From NCBI GenBank assembly GCA_001695595.3, contig MBPM02000089.1, forward strand, positions 124,001-188,000: 64,000 bases of DNA, given 5' to 3'. This DNA comes from Plasmopara viticola (Eukaryota > Oomycota > Peronosporomycetes > Peronosporales > Peronosporaceae). Below the pieces are notes generated by a model. That model was not told where the DNA came from. It did not search any database and saw only the letters and a program-made list of their open reading frames with translations. Below are positions 19,901-31,255 of this stretch, piece by piece (within the stretch, counting starts at the first letter, position 1; each line of letters opens with the position of its first letter). The translations under genes and the position numbers were made by a program.

Positions 19901-20735
19901 CGACGCAATTGCTTGCTTCTTGTTCCAAATGACACATGACGAACGCGAAAATTATAAACCCAAGCCACGCTCTGCCAGCTTGCCAACTGACAGCAACCTT
20001 CTGTCGAGTCCGGGAATGTGCGAAACTTCAACCATGCGAATGCCCATTCCGTTCAAACCAGTCAATTTCACCGTGTCGGCTCCTTTGACAAGCAACTTCT
20101 TATCGTCTGCAATCGCAACTTCGATGCTAGCTCCTAGGTCCTCGTTTTCAAACAAGTCCTTCCTGTGTGGGGTCATGTGGGAAGTTGCTCCACTGTCAAT
20201 CAGCCATCCTGATGACTTTCCTCCACCAACAGCAAACACCGTGTCGTCGCTGTTGAATCTTTTACCGGCCGGGCAGTTCCGCTTCGTGTGTCCATACTGG
20301 TCACAGTTGAAGCGCTTACCCTCAAATCCGCCGTTATTGCGTGGAGGACCACTCTTTCGTCGATTGTCCCGTCCACCTTCGAGTCCTCTAGCATTTCCAT
20401 TTACGCGAAACGCTTTCTTCGTAGCTTCTTTCCTCTGCAGCTCCTCCGATTCTTTGATAAGTTTCTCCTTGACTTCAATCAACGAAATGTCCCTTGCATT
20501 TTCCACAATCGACGAATTCAAGCCATACTCCGAAGGTAGACAGCGGAGAAGTACCACCAGCTGACGTAAATCATAATTTTGCTCTCCTGTAGTCTGTAGA
20601 CCCACTACTAGCTCGTCAAAAGAGTCCAGATGCTCTGCCATGCTTGTTCCACTTTCCATCTTGAACTCATGTAGTCGACGAGTCATCACAACACGATTGT
20701 GAAGAGTCGAGCGATTGTAGAAATCGCGGAGCGGT
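16926..20735 (-). pseudogene. Copia-2 gag-pol (many frameshifts)
   Basis: From the 5' side: gag to a zinc knuckle RFNCDQYGHTKRNC whose first Cys has become Arg (about 20,290), protease DSGATSHM (about 20,185), GAG-pre-integrase and integrase with SDNRTEF and QQNGLAERMNRT (about 19,300-19,800), RT with MEVPLG, YGLKQA and HVDD (17,494-18,222), and RNase H with KHVDIKHHLTR and AEILTKALGTK (16,926-17,168). Single-base indels and stops separate these blocks. Unlike Copia-1, the second integrase Asp is retained. Confidence 0.87.
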
Positions 20736-21061
20736 AAAATGAAAAACGTGGCTGATGCACTGTCATGATATCTGGGATTTGAAAGTAAAGCTGCCCAAAT
20801 TAGCAAGAGCTTTTGGAAGCGGCTAAGAACCGCGAGATCGTGGCGACAATCAGGACGAACAAGGTCACGATCGTTCAATCTACAAAGACGATATATGCGT
20901 GAAATGAAGATCTACAGTACATCATAAGGAAGTTGAAAAACGAGATGGTGTACCAAAGTATTCATTGCAGTCTTTTTTTGTATTACCGAACTGACAAAAG
21001 TGAGGCGCCAAAATATGACTCGTTATCGGCAGGCCACCCAGGATTTTTCAAGACATATCTG

Positions 21062-22282
21062 GCCGTGCGCCAAAAGTACTACTGACCAAACGTGACGAAG
21101 TGCATCCAGCGCTACGCCAACACAAGCAAAATGTGTCAGCGCAACAAGGCTAGGCAGATAAATTCGCCAAGATTTTCCCAGTTGTTGGATATCTTAAGAG
21201 GCAGATGGGTTGACATTTTCATGGACTTCATCGTGTCCTTACCGGGAACCGAAAGTGGTTTCAATGCCGTTATGGTGGCTGATCGCCTTATAAAAAGAGC
21301 ATGGTTTGTCGCTACGGAGACAACGGACGTTACAGCAGAAATTGCAAAAGTCATCATGAAGAAATATGTGAAGGACCATGGCATATCAAAGACCATTGTG
21401 TCCGACCGAGACACCAAGTCCACGTCCAAGTTATGGCAAGCAATTGTGTCTGCTGTGGGAACGCAACTCAATCTGGCTTCGGCTTTGAAGCCGCGAACGG
21501 ATGGACAAACGGAAAGAACTGATCGCTCTGTTATAAGTTACCTTCCAGGTGTCGTCAACTTAGCACAGAATGATTGGAATGACTTCTTGCATTTGGCTGA
21601 GGTAGCCTATAATCGACGTGTGCACTTTACAATTGGGATGTCACCGTTCGAAGCGGATCTAGGATATGTTCCATATATGCTGGATGATGTGACATCAGAT
21701 CCATAATTTGATAAGTTGGAAAAATTAGTTCAAGAGTTTCTACTACGTCAAGAAACTCTCTTGCGCTTCGCGCAAGACTGGATGAGTGAAGCACAAGAGC
21801 GCATAAAGTACTATTATGACTAGAATATACTTGTCCAAGACTTCCAAGTTGGCGTGATGGTACTTTTGAACGGCAAGAATTTAAATTTTCGTCACAAGGA
21901 ATTTTTCAATCGATGAAACTTGCGCCAAGATATATTGACCCATACCCGATCGTGAAAAGAGTTTGCGAGGTTCTTATGAATTAAGATTATTGAAGGGATT
22001 GAAGCTGCATCCAGTGCCTCATACTTCAATGTTGAAGACGCATCGCAAAGGCCCCAGGCGCCGGCAAAGATGAATAAGGTCATGTTGGTTGATGGCTCCG
22101 AGGGACACCTCGTTGAAGTTGTAAATGGACATCTTAAGTACAAGGGAAACTAACAGTATCAAGTTTGGTGGCTTGGCCAAGAAGAAAGCCACTTAGAAGC
22201 CCGTGGAAAATCTAAAGCAGATTTCCGGACTCATCGATTTTTACAGAAAATCCAAAAAGACAAGCCCTATCTCTTGAAATAG
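21062..22282 (+). pseudogene. Gypsy-A integrase and chromodomain-like tail
   Basis: The longest open part is 21,092-21,706. The zinc-binding region begins GHPGFFKTY with C..C in CIQRYANTSKMC. The catalytic triad is present: Asp in IFMDFIVSLPG, Asp in VSDRDTKSTS, Glu in DGQTERTDRS. Downstream in shifting frames are a GPY/F-like module (LAPRYIDPYPIVKRV, about 21,926) and a chromodomain-like stretch (QYQVWWLGQEESHLE, about 22,157). A stop in the first helix and later frameshifts make it a pseudogene. Confidence 0.85.
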
Positions 22283-22307
22283 ACAACTTTTTTTTGAAGG
22301 AAAGTCA

Positions 22308-22723
22308 TGTGACGTGACCGTCGTCACCGGCAATTTTGCTGGCGACGGCTTTACGCCAAATAGTTTAAAATACATATACATGTGTAATATCCATAGTTAT
22401 TGACGATTGTACAGTTTCCGACCAGAATACACTTCCAGATGTCGCATAATCGTTGGGAACCAAGAGCGTTTACTTGATAGAAGAACTGTTGGATGTGTAA
22501 AAGGCCACATGAAATAAAGAAGTATGACAGCTTCTAGGATGGTAGCAGTAGATGGCTGAGAGCCAACAGTTAGACTGTAGAAAGAAAAAAGCTTTTATCT
22601 AATATCACTTCTCAAATTGCCTCAAGCAATAAACACTCCTTCTCTTCTACGACTTCACCTCGCCCGCGCCCCAGCCTCGTCCGACGGCCGATTTCAATTA
22701 GCTTCCTCCTCGACTGTGTTACA
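22308..22723 (+). repeat. Gypsy LTR, 416 bp
   Basis: It starts TGTGACGTGACCGTC and ends GACTGTGTTACA. The same length occurs at 29,047-29,462 (reverse). Its last about 85 bp are the homology used at the borders of the 17.8-kb duplication. Confidence 0.85.
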
Positions 22724-23515
22724 AATTATAGGTTGGTATGGTTGTTGCTAAAGATCGTGATGGTTAAGATTATAATATGAGATGGGAAGCAGGAGAGCGG
22801 AATTGGCTTCTTTTAGTGGATTAGCGTGTTGACTTTTCCATATGTGCGCATCGCGAATATACGACGACTATTTGTTCAAACTGAGTCCTTGCGTTCCAAA
22901 ACTGTGCCACACAAGGCAGCGGCGTTCCTAGCGCTAACTCAACAACAAGAGCATCGTTAGTGATAAAGTCGTTGGAAAAAATAAAAGTAAAACTAAGATG
23001 CGAAACGAGGTTTTATGTGATTGCTTGTCAGGAAAATTATGTTGTTGCACGGCTGTAAAGATTCAGACTTTCGCGCAAGACATTTTGTTTTACGGCTGCA
23101 AAGATTCAGACTTTCGCGCACTTTATACTATGTTCCCATTGTAATGTCCGTCAAATTGCGTGTTGGACACTTCTGCGAAAAACGACGTCTTTGAATGCGT
23201 CTTTACTCAAAATGCTGCTTGCTTCCTTCTTACAGACAAGATCTGCACTTCCATACCGAGCCTTTACGCTATATGGCGAGCTTGTTTAAAGTAAATGCGC
23301 CCATTGAGGTTTGTTTAGCGACTTTCATAAAAACAGGCCCATCTGATACGCGAACAATTTAAGTTTTATCACTGAATGTCTCGCCGCCCATTGGCGGCTG
23401 ACAATCGGCTATAAGTATCTTAGACGTTAATTTGAGAAAGTGCCCCTGAATAGCTGCTCCGTACACATCCAGGCAACGAACTCCAGTGAGATGATCTCAA
23501 AATTTAGTCGACACA
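22724..23515. other. Diverged upstream half of an array unit
   Basis: This is plus-oriented unit sequence, resuming directly after the Gypsy LTR and leading to the promoter of the pseudogene at 23,634. A 29-bp direct repeat (ACGGCTG-AAAGATTCAG...) occurs at 23,049 and 23,092. No gene. Confidence 0.55.
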
Positions 23516-23569
23516 ATGAGAAATAGTGTGCCCCAAGACCATGCACTCAATCATTCATGTAGCAATTTG
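23516..23569 (+). promoter_or_regulatory. Promoter relic with intact conserved box
   Basis: The box at 23,516-23,537 is identical to that of the intact genes. The Inr is altered (TTCATGTAGCAATTTG). Confidence 0.5.
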
Positions 23570-23633
23570 CTAAGTCAAGCAAACAACTTTGCCCCGGACC
23601 CAACTTAAAACAATCCTCCAGCCTTCTACAATC

Positions 23634-24378
23634 ATGCACATTTCCCGCATCGTCGCACACGCTGCGCTTGCTAAAGCGAATGCCGCTTCGACGATTTCGC
23701 CCACAGACACCGCTTGGGAATGGACAACGAGAGCACCGAAGCAAAAGTTGCTCAAAGCGATATGGTACCGGTAGTGGCCAATCGTGGTCTGGTTCAACAA
23801 CCTACGCTGAATGAAGAATACGCACAAACTGCTCACAAACTTGAAAGCAGTGTTCGAGGTGAGAATGATCAAAATGAGGATGAGCAACAGCAAAACGAAA
23901 ATGATTGTAGCACTCCGACCGACGGCAGTTTGGTTGCTAGACCCCCGAGATCAGGACCTAATACGCAAGGTGGTATTCCACCTTCTGGAGTTCAGGAACC
24001 GCCTACCAACGATCCAATTCCCAGAAACTCTCTGCAAAAAGGTAACCCGCCGCTTTGAGATCCGATGCCGCCTTCCAATGGTCCGCTCCCCGGATTTTCT
24101 TTATGGGTGGCAATAGGCCTTTCGAAGCTCCCATGCCGTCTGCCATCGTTTTGATCACTGGATACGTATTGTTCAATGGTAATTCGCCTTTTGGACCTCC
24201 AATGCTGCTTCCAAATGGTCCAATTCCTCGAAATCCTATCCAGGGTGGTAGTTCGCCCTTTGAGTCTTCGATGCCGTCTGCTAACAGTCAATTCCTCGAG
24301 CAGCCTTTCTTAAGTGGTAAGCCGCCCCTTTAAGCTCCAAAGCCGCCTACCAACGATCCAAATTCCGGACACTCATAG
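23634..24378 (+). pseudogene. Secreted repeat-protein family, broken copy 5
   Basis: The signal peptide is kept (MHISRIVAHAALA...). A one-base loss just after the WEWTT codons (about 23,725) shifts the frame; the rest of the N-terminal region reads through 24,058 (ESTEAKVAQ, RGLVQQPTLNEEY, ENDQNEDE). A TGA at 24,056-24,058 ends it at the first module, and another one-base loss in CTTTATGGG (about 24,101) follows. It retains about 25 residues after the signal peptide, beginning WEW, that copies 1-3 lack. Only about six modules remain. Confidence 0.78.
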
Positions 24379-24539
24379 AAGGCAAACATGATCCCCCAAA
24401 GGTTATTTGTAACAACGTGAACACCCTTTTGCGCTCCTCTGTGTACCGGGTGATCAAAGTGGCTTCAATGCGATTTGTACGTCTTCGCATTTAAACTTGC
24501 TAGTGTATGGAACACTGTGACTCTGATTGTTGGGACAAT

Positions 24540-24803
24540 ATTTGACATTGCCGTCCTCCCAGTAGTAATAGTTACCACTTCTAGGAAGACTTCGGTGCGC
24601 TTGTCTATAGTGGGCGAAGACGTTGCTTGAATAGGAAGGCTTGTTGCAGCTCTTAACTTGTTGAGTAGAAAGTAAAATCGAAGTGAATATATTATTCTAG
24701 ACCAATGAACGGCTGCCATATGTAATTACTAGCTGTGACGTACTCGTAAATACTATGACGCCATCCACCTGTTCAACATGCATTCAGCGGTGTAATGTTA
24801 ACA
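24540..24803 (-). mobile_element. Copia-2-type 5' LTR with leader remnant
   Basis: The LTR (24,659-24,803, 145 bp) is nearly identical to 16,787-16,931. It is flanked on the left by about 115 bp resembling the Copia leader (TGCAGCTCTTAAC next to the LTR; compare TGCGGCTGCTAACC in Copia-1). The unit tail of pseudogene 5 precedes it. Confidence 0.7.
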
Positions 24804-25535
24804 CAAATCAACACTATGCGATCCTTGTGGTACTCAATACGCTGACAATAATTTTAATTTTGTTGAATTTACATTTATATGACGGTTTTTCCCTGCCCAT
24901 CAATGACGTGACAAAGGTTTCCTTTTCATGCAAATAGCAAGGTTCTTTATCATTAAATCAATTCTTGTGGAAGGTTACTCAGCGTCGAATTCGAACAGAC
25001 CCGCTACATTCGTAGAAACAATGAGGACATTTGTAGGTGAAAAAGGCTTAGTACATCAAGCTCATTCTATAACACGTTTGCCATTGATACCGTCAGAGCG
25101 ACCGCGATCCCCTACACCCCAAATAGTGACTACCAAATATTAAAAGTACATCGGCTGTTTTTACTCGGGATTTGCCGTCACAACATTGGCTCCCAACTAT
25201 TGGAAGCTTCACATTGGGTAATAACACAAGACATTTTTAATAAGTACTTACTAACCTTAGTAACGTAGAAGCCAATCATTTCGATATCGCCTTTATCTCT
25301 GCAAAGCCAAATTGCCCTTACTTTTCCTCTATTTGCATTTACAAAAACATTTCGAGTCCCAAATGAACTCTTTATGCGCACAATGAGCTTTAACCGATCG
25401 TTCGTTTCTTGCTTAAGATATCTTTTAATTGCATCTTATATATATTATTACTCGGTCTGCAAGTTTTTCTCGAAATAAGATGTTTCCACTTTGCAATAAT
25501 AGCTAGACCATTATACCCAAACAAGTTTTATATCA
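24804..25535. other. Reversed array-unit fragment
   Basis: This is reversed unit start, boundary hairpin (about 25,192-25,210, one stem mismatch) and unit tail. The first part is very similar to copies 1-3 (about 95% by eye), more so than the neighbouring pseudogenes. No gene. Confidence 0.5.
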
Positions 25536-25545
25536 TTAGTTCAAC

Positions 25546-25728
25546 ATGAGGATGACCCTGGCGCGGAAGGGTCTCCTGGTACACATCATGGCCGTCAAGG
25601 AAGAGAAGGACGTCACGGAGGCGTGGCTAGTTAATGATGCCAAGACACTAGGTATCATTGCTCAAGGCGTTGAGATCCAGCACCATTCCAAGATTCGGTC
25701 GGCTACGCGTGCTATGGAGGCGTGGGGA
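25546..25728 (+). pseudogene. Copia gag N-terminal fragment
   Basis: About 61 codons (MRMTLARKGLL, TLGIIAQGVEI, HHSKI) match the start of Copia-1 Gag (MRMTLARKGLL, ALGAIAQGVAI, HHTKI) but on the plus strand. It ends in mid-domain and is followed at once by minus-strand Gypsy sequence. Confidence 0.78.
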
Positions 25729-25739
25729 ACCGTAATCCA

Positions 25740-28700
25740 CTTGAACAAAGGCTGAAAATCAGCAAGCTCATTGCACCATCAAGCTACTCTGCGATTTGTA
25801 GTCTTCTGGGTCAGGATGATCTCAATACTGTGTGATCCGTTACAACCGTGAATGGTCGATTTGAGAAAATACACACGCCATACTTTGAGCGCATGCACAA
25901 TTGCGAGTGGCTCTTGCTCACGAACAAGGTAGTCCAACTTGGCTGGATTCATCTTCTGACCACTTAAAGCAATTGGATTATCTTGCTCTCCCTCCTTTGA
26001 ATTTAAGACTCCCCCTATCGAAAAATTCGAGGCGTCCGTACGTATACCAAATGGTTTCGAAAAGTTTGGAGGACTTACGACCGGTGGAAAGGAAAAGCGA
26101 CACTTGAACTCTATGAAGCAGCGTAGCTATCGTTCGAAACCTTTATCACTTCTTATACACGTTTTTTCTTGATACTGTCGTGGGGCGGTCCTGCGAATTG
26201 CGCAAAACCCTTGCAAAACCTTGAGACATAGACTGTGGGGCCTAAGAAGCACTCCATTTGCTTTTTTGTCTCAGGAACGCGCCATTCTGCGATGTTCTCA
26301 ATTTTGTCGGAGTTCATTCGGACGTCTTTTTGTCCGACAAAGTTTCCTAGGCATGGGATCTCATCCACGTAGACCTGGCAATTAAATAACTTGATTTTTA
26401 GTTGCTGTTCTTCACAACGTTTAAGTGCACGGTCTATAGCCGTCACGTGGTCTGCGATGTCTTCACTTTGTGTGAACACGTAGATGTCGTCAAAGTAGAT
26501 TCTTATCACATTGCTTAAATCTCAAAAAACTTTCTGCAAAAGCCAATTAAACGTACCCGGACTTCCGCTCAGTCCCAGGGGAGTCACTAGATATTTAAAT
26601 AGACCATCTTGGGTCGAAAAAGCGGTAAACGGGAAGTCTGATTTTCGCAATTTAACCTGATAGTAAACCCAAAATAGGTCCATGGACGAAAACCAAAGAA
26701 AACGAGACATGGCGTCATAGGTGTCTTTTCTGCGCGGCATTGGAACCGCCGGCAAGATCGTCGCTAGATTTAGCTGGAGATAATCATGCACAATTCGCCC
26801 ACTTACAGGCTGCTTGACACAAAACGTTGGTGCCGAAAAGGCAGACGTACTTGGTCGAATGGTGCTTGCTTGAACCATCTCTCCATTCTTGAACTGTCCG
26901 GCGCATTTCACGACTCCGGCGCATTGTTTGACGGACATCGGTTTGGTACCGAGCTTGATCAAATGTCGTTATCAATTCCTTCTTGTACTGGAGGTGTCTC
27001 GGTTTAGCTCCATGCGAAATATTGTGTTTTCATACTTGCGTAGCGTTCCATACGCCATATTCTTTTAAAGCAATTTTCATTCTTGATTTTGAAGTGGTCA
27101 GCCTATTCAAAGTCATGGGGGTTGCCGACAACGACAACTTCAATGTCTTTGTCATGACGCAAAATTCTCAAAAACTGGTGAAAAGAAATTATCTGCGTCA
27201 TTTCTCGACGGCCGTGGTGGCCTTGTTGCCGATGGTGATCGAAATTCTCGCGGTTCTAATTGATTCGAGCTATTCGTTGTCCAGTAGTTCATCGGAACGG
27301 ACGTTAGTTATGCAGTTTTAGCCGTATTGGCGGTGCTTTGTGTTGATGCGAGGAGACATACTTCCTGTAGTCCAGTTGATGTCTTGATTTTACTCACGAA
27401 GCCACATCTTGCCAATAATAACATCATTATTTTCAGGAACGGGCGTGACTTGGAACGTTCCCGATCTAATGGAAAACCCAGGTATCTGCAAGTTAATGTG
27501 CACCGTTCGTAGGAAAGCTCAAGTCGCTTCACCAAGTCTTCGAATACGCCGTTAAGACTGCATCCATTGTCGATAAAGACGGTAACGGGTCACGCTTGCC
27601 CAATGTCGTTAAAAGCTATAGCTTCTGCTTCGAGGATAGCATATAGTGCACCCCAAATATAACGATTCGCTTTCTTACGTTTAGGAGCGGCAAATTGCGG
27701 CGATATGTGACCGGCAACGCCACAGTTGTTACATGTCGTCGATTAAGTCCAATTGTCGTTCTTGTCCTTCTTCGTGAGGTCGTGACTTGTTCGCACGCTA
27801 GTCTGATTACGTAGGCACCGTTTTGAACGACTTGGTCGATATACGATTCGGTCTGCCCGAGTAATGGGCAGACGCAGAAATTGAAAACAACTTTAATGAC
27901 CTCTTGGGAGTATTCGAACTCTCTTCTTGATTTCTTATGGTTTTTACCCGTAAATCATTCGTAGACAGGAGAATCATTTCGTATGCTCGCCTCTTGATGC
28001 AACAAGAAATTTTAAGCGCTTATTAGCCTGTTCCATTTGAGATTGCATTAAGTTTGCACCTGGGCTTGGTATTGCTGTTGCTGCTGAGTGAGATACAACG
28101 ATAGTTGCTGCATGGATAGAGTGTCTTGTCTTGTTGCTGAAGAGGAAGCATATTAGTCTGAGAGATTGAATCGACTTGGCCATCGGCACTTGCCACACCC
28201 TGCGGAGACGGTGCATTGATCTTAAGCGTGGCGTTGGCCGTAAATTTTTATTGTCGTTGAGAGCGCTTATTTTGTTGTGTTGACGAAGGCTTGGTTTTGG
28301 AAATGGGATCTCAGAATTACGGCCACATTGTTGGTCTATCTTTGCTAATCTTCTCAGCGCTCTTTTATACTCTACCAGACCTAAATACAACCTCAAGAAC
28401 AAAAGCGAATGATTAAATTTTGTTTTACAGTCTACGCTTTTTGTGTAAATGAATAAAATGCTCTTGAGTTTGCTAAATACGGTACTTTGGGTTTTCAGTG
28501 GTGTCGTGCACTGCCTTCCTGGCACCTGAATTTTTACATTCCGGGATGTTGTCACGGATAAGTTGGGCAAGATTCGTCTGCTTCACTGTTGAAAAACACA
28601 AGTCTTTTCGCAACTTATCGAGCTTATCATTTCGGCTTTTTGAGAGCTCAGTGGCATTGATGAACGGTCTTGCGGATTTACGAGTCTTTCGTTTTTCCAT
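25740..28700 (-). pseudogene. Gypsy gag-protease-RT-RNase H relic
   Basis: Gag pieces lie at 28,473-28,700 and 27,974-28,570. A zinc knuckle near 27,680-27,740 reads CNNCGVAGHISPQF, with Phe at the last Cys. The protease (about 27,310-27,590) has FIDNGCS at the expected active site and carries a 60-bp in-frame deletion. RT is in two frames: 26,522-26,962 (PVSGRIVHDY, FSSMDLFWVYYQV, TPLGLSGSPG) and 26,153-26,509 with the catalytic YFDD (IYFDDIYVFTQSED). The RNase H remnant EQEPLAIVHALKVW is near 25,880-25,920. Stops and frameshifts make it inactive. Confidence 0.85.
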
Positions 28701-29046
28701 ACAACAGATTCAAACGAAATAGCTCAGTAGTAAATGATCTAGATCAAGCAAAGCCAAGTGGGCACTTTTCTGGAGGTTTTTTTTTGTGTTTAAGAAGCGA
28801 GACAGGGATCCACCAAAAGGTAAAAGCACAAAACCACAGACCAACTGAAGGATTTCCGGATGTATGTACCACACTAACGCGCAAGCACACCAATTAATCA
28901 CTGAACGTTAAGTTCGTGCTGTAAGACAACCCTTTGTGATCTAGTACTTCCCACTATGTGGCTCGTACCAATAATCGCAGGATGACTCGCTCCTCCCTAT
29001 GTGACCTTGGCTTTAACTTTTTATATCGACACGACAAATGCTACTA

Positions 29047-29462
29047 TGTAACACAGGCGAGGAGGGGGCTGATTGAAGTCGGCCGTTGGACGGGACTGAG
29101 GTGCGGGCAAGGTGAAGTCGTAAAAGAAAAGAAAAGTTTGTTGCTAGAAGCAGATGAGATGTGATATTAGATTAAGAGCGCTTACGAGTTTATTTCTTGC
29201 TACAGCCAAACTAGTGAATGTTAGTCATCTACTGCTTCCGTACCAATCCATCTGGCTTTTTATACATCCCATAATTTCTTCAGCCAATAAAGTCTATTGG
29301 TACCAATGATTATATGATGTCTGGAATTGTCTTCTGGTGGGAAACTGTGTAGTCGCCTGTACCTATGAATACTACTTACACATCTGTATTTTGGAAATCT
29401 TTTTATTATTCTGCGTAAGAGCCGTTAACGGCAAAACTGCCGGTGACGACGGTCACATTACA
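29047..29462 (-). repeat. Gypsy LTR, 416 bp (5' LTR of the minus-strand element)
   Basis: In reverse complement it starts TGTAATGTGACCGTC and ends TGTGTTACA. The first internal bases (TAGTAGCATTTGTCGTG) match those after the LTR at 35,436-35,828 and should hold the primer-binding site. Confidence 0.82.
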
Positions 29463-31255
29463 GTAAGTACATGGTCTTGATTCTCATCGTAGCCAAATCT
29501 TGAGATCATATCACTGAAGCTCGTTACCGGGATGTGTACGGAGCAGATATCAAGGAGTGCTTCTTCAATTAATGTCTAAAATACTTGAAGTCGATTGTCA
29601 GCCGCCGAATGAAGTATGGGCAGCAAAACACCCAGTATAAAAATTGATGATTCGCGTATCGGACTGGCCTGTTGAGGTAGAAGTCGTTGAATCGCGCTTT
29701 GGCGGGGCACGTTGACTGTAAACAAGCTCGAAATGTAGTGTAAAGTCTCGGTATGAAAGAGCAGATCTTGTGTGCAACAAGGTAGCAAGCAGCAATTCCT
29801 GAGTAAAAACGCATCAAAACACGCTTCTTCTTTGGCAGACGAGTGCAACACGCAATTTTAGGCGAAGATGATGAGAAGGTAGAATAAATTGAGCGAACGT
29901 CTGTGTCTTCGCAGCCTTGCAACAAACTATTTCAATTAATCAGCAATTACATAAAACAACGCTGCGCATCCGAGTTTTCCTTTCATTGTTTTCCATAACC
30001 CTATTACAAACGATGCTCTTGTTGCTGACTCGGCGCTAGGAACGACGCTGCCTCGTGTGACACAGTTTTAAGACGTGAGGACTCAGTTTTAAACACATTG
30101 CCGTCATATATTCGCGATGCGCACATACGGAAGAACCGACTCCGACGCAGTATAAGATGCCAATTTCGCTCTCCTGCTACCCATCCCATATATGTTTGTT
30201 CACTACTACGATCTATAGCAATAACCATACCAACTTATAATTAGGGATTATCAAGGAGACCATTACCCGCTTCAAGCGGACTAATGCTTCAAGTTACACT
30301 ACGATATGGCTTATATGTATGTGGTAATCAATACGTAAAAACTACTTACAACTCTTTTGAATTTACACTTTTGAAGATCGTTTCGACTCGTCAGCCACAA
30401 ATCTCACTTTATATGACAGTTTTCTCGTGTCCATCGAAGACGTGACAAAATTGTCCTGTTTATGCAACTAGATCGGGTTGGATCAACATTTGGGGAAGGT
30501 TACTCAGACTTAAATTCAAACGGGCCCGGCTGCACACCTGGAAACCAGTAAATATTTAAGAATCAAAAGGGTAAAGTACAGCAAACTCATTTGCTTAGAT
30601 TCTAAAATACGTTTGCTGTATGCTGGTCCCGTCAGGCGACTGCAATTCCCTCCACCCCAGATAATGAGTACCAATATATATAAAGTTTAATGGCAAATGT
30701 TCTCACTAGAGTTTTGCTAACACGACGAGGACTACAGAGTATTGGAAGCTCCACATTGGATACTTACACAACGAATGTACATACTAGCTTGGTTAAGTAA
30801 AAGCCAGCTATTTCGTTGTCGGCAATATCTCTGCATAATTAAGGCGCTCTTACCTTTCCTCTATTTGTATTATCAAGCTGTACATAAAAGTTTGAGTCGC
30901 AAAGGAACTCGTTATGCGCACAATGAACGTTCTGTGATCCTTCATGTCTGGCTAAGGGTACCTTTTCAATTGCATTTCGAAAGTATTGTTAATCATACTG
31001 CATGTTCTTTTCGAAATAGGTTGTTTCTCTTTGATATAATAGCTAGAACACTATGCGCATACAAGTTTTATATGACTAGAGAAGATACGACAGCATTTTC
31101 AAATATTGTCCCAACAATTTAAGTCACAGAATTTCATATATTTAGTAATTTTAACGCGAAGACGTACATATCGTATTGAAGCCACTTCGGTCGACCGCTT
31201 ACATTAAGCACACTAAAAAGCGCAAAAGGGTGTTCACGTTGTTACAAAGTCGTGT
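29463..31255. other. Reversed array-unit sequence
   Basis: From 29,463 to about 30,230 lies the upstream half of a minus-oriented unit whose gene body is missing, replaced by the Gypsy LTR. Unit start and boundary follow (about 30,745), then unit tail to the 3' end of the pseudogene at 31,256. No gene. Confidence 0.5.

Larger units (their letters stand above)
16787..20735 (-). mobile_element. Second Ty1/Copia element, degenerate, 5' end missing
   Basis: It belongs to a different subfamily from Copia-1, with a 145-bp LTR (16,787-16,931) next to a purine-rich tract (GCGGTGAGTGGGAG). Coding remnants run minus strand in Copia order. At about 20,735, inside gag (just upstream of DFYNRSTLHNRV), it is abruptly joined to plus-strand Gypsy sequence. 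A 145-bp LTR with leader at 24,540-24,803 belongs to the same subfamily and may be its displaced 5' end or a separate relic. Confidence 0.88.
20736..22723 (+). mobile_element. Gypsy-A: 3' end of a Ty3/Gypsy chromovirus-like element
   Basis: It contains the spacer after RNase H, integrase, a GPY/F-like segment, chromodomain-like sequence and the 3' LTR. The upstream two thirds is missing at the junction with Copia-2. A purine tract (GAAGGAAAG) precedes the LTR. Confidence 0.85.
25740..29462 (-). mobile_element. Gypsy minus-strand element, 3' truncated
   Basis: A 5' LTR (29,047-29,462) is followed on the minus strand by leader, gag, protease, RT and part of RNase H, then it stops. Integrase and 3' LTR are absent, and the Copia gag scrap abuts the break. 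Confidence 0.85.

Noticed and set aside
19952..20878. 308-codon frame covering Copia-2 gag as a single gene
   Set aside because: Its first 45 or so codons are Gypsy-A sequence read on the wrong strand; the real gag remnant starts at about 20,735.
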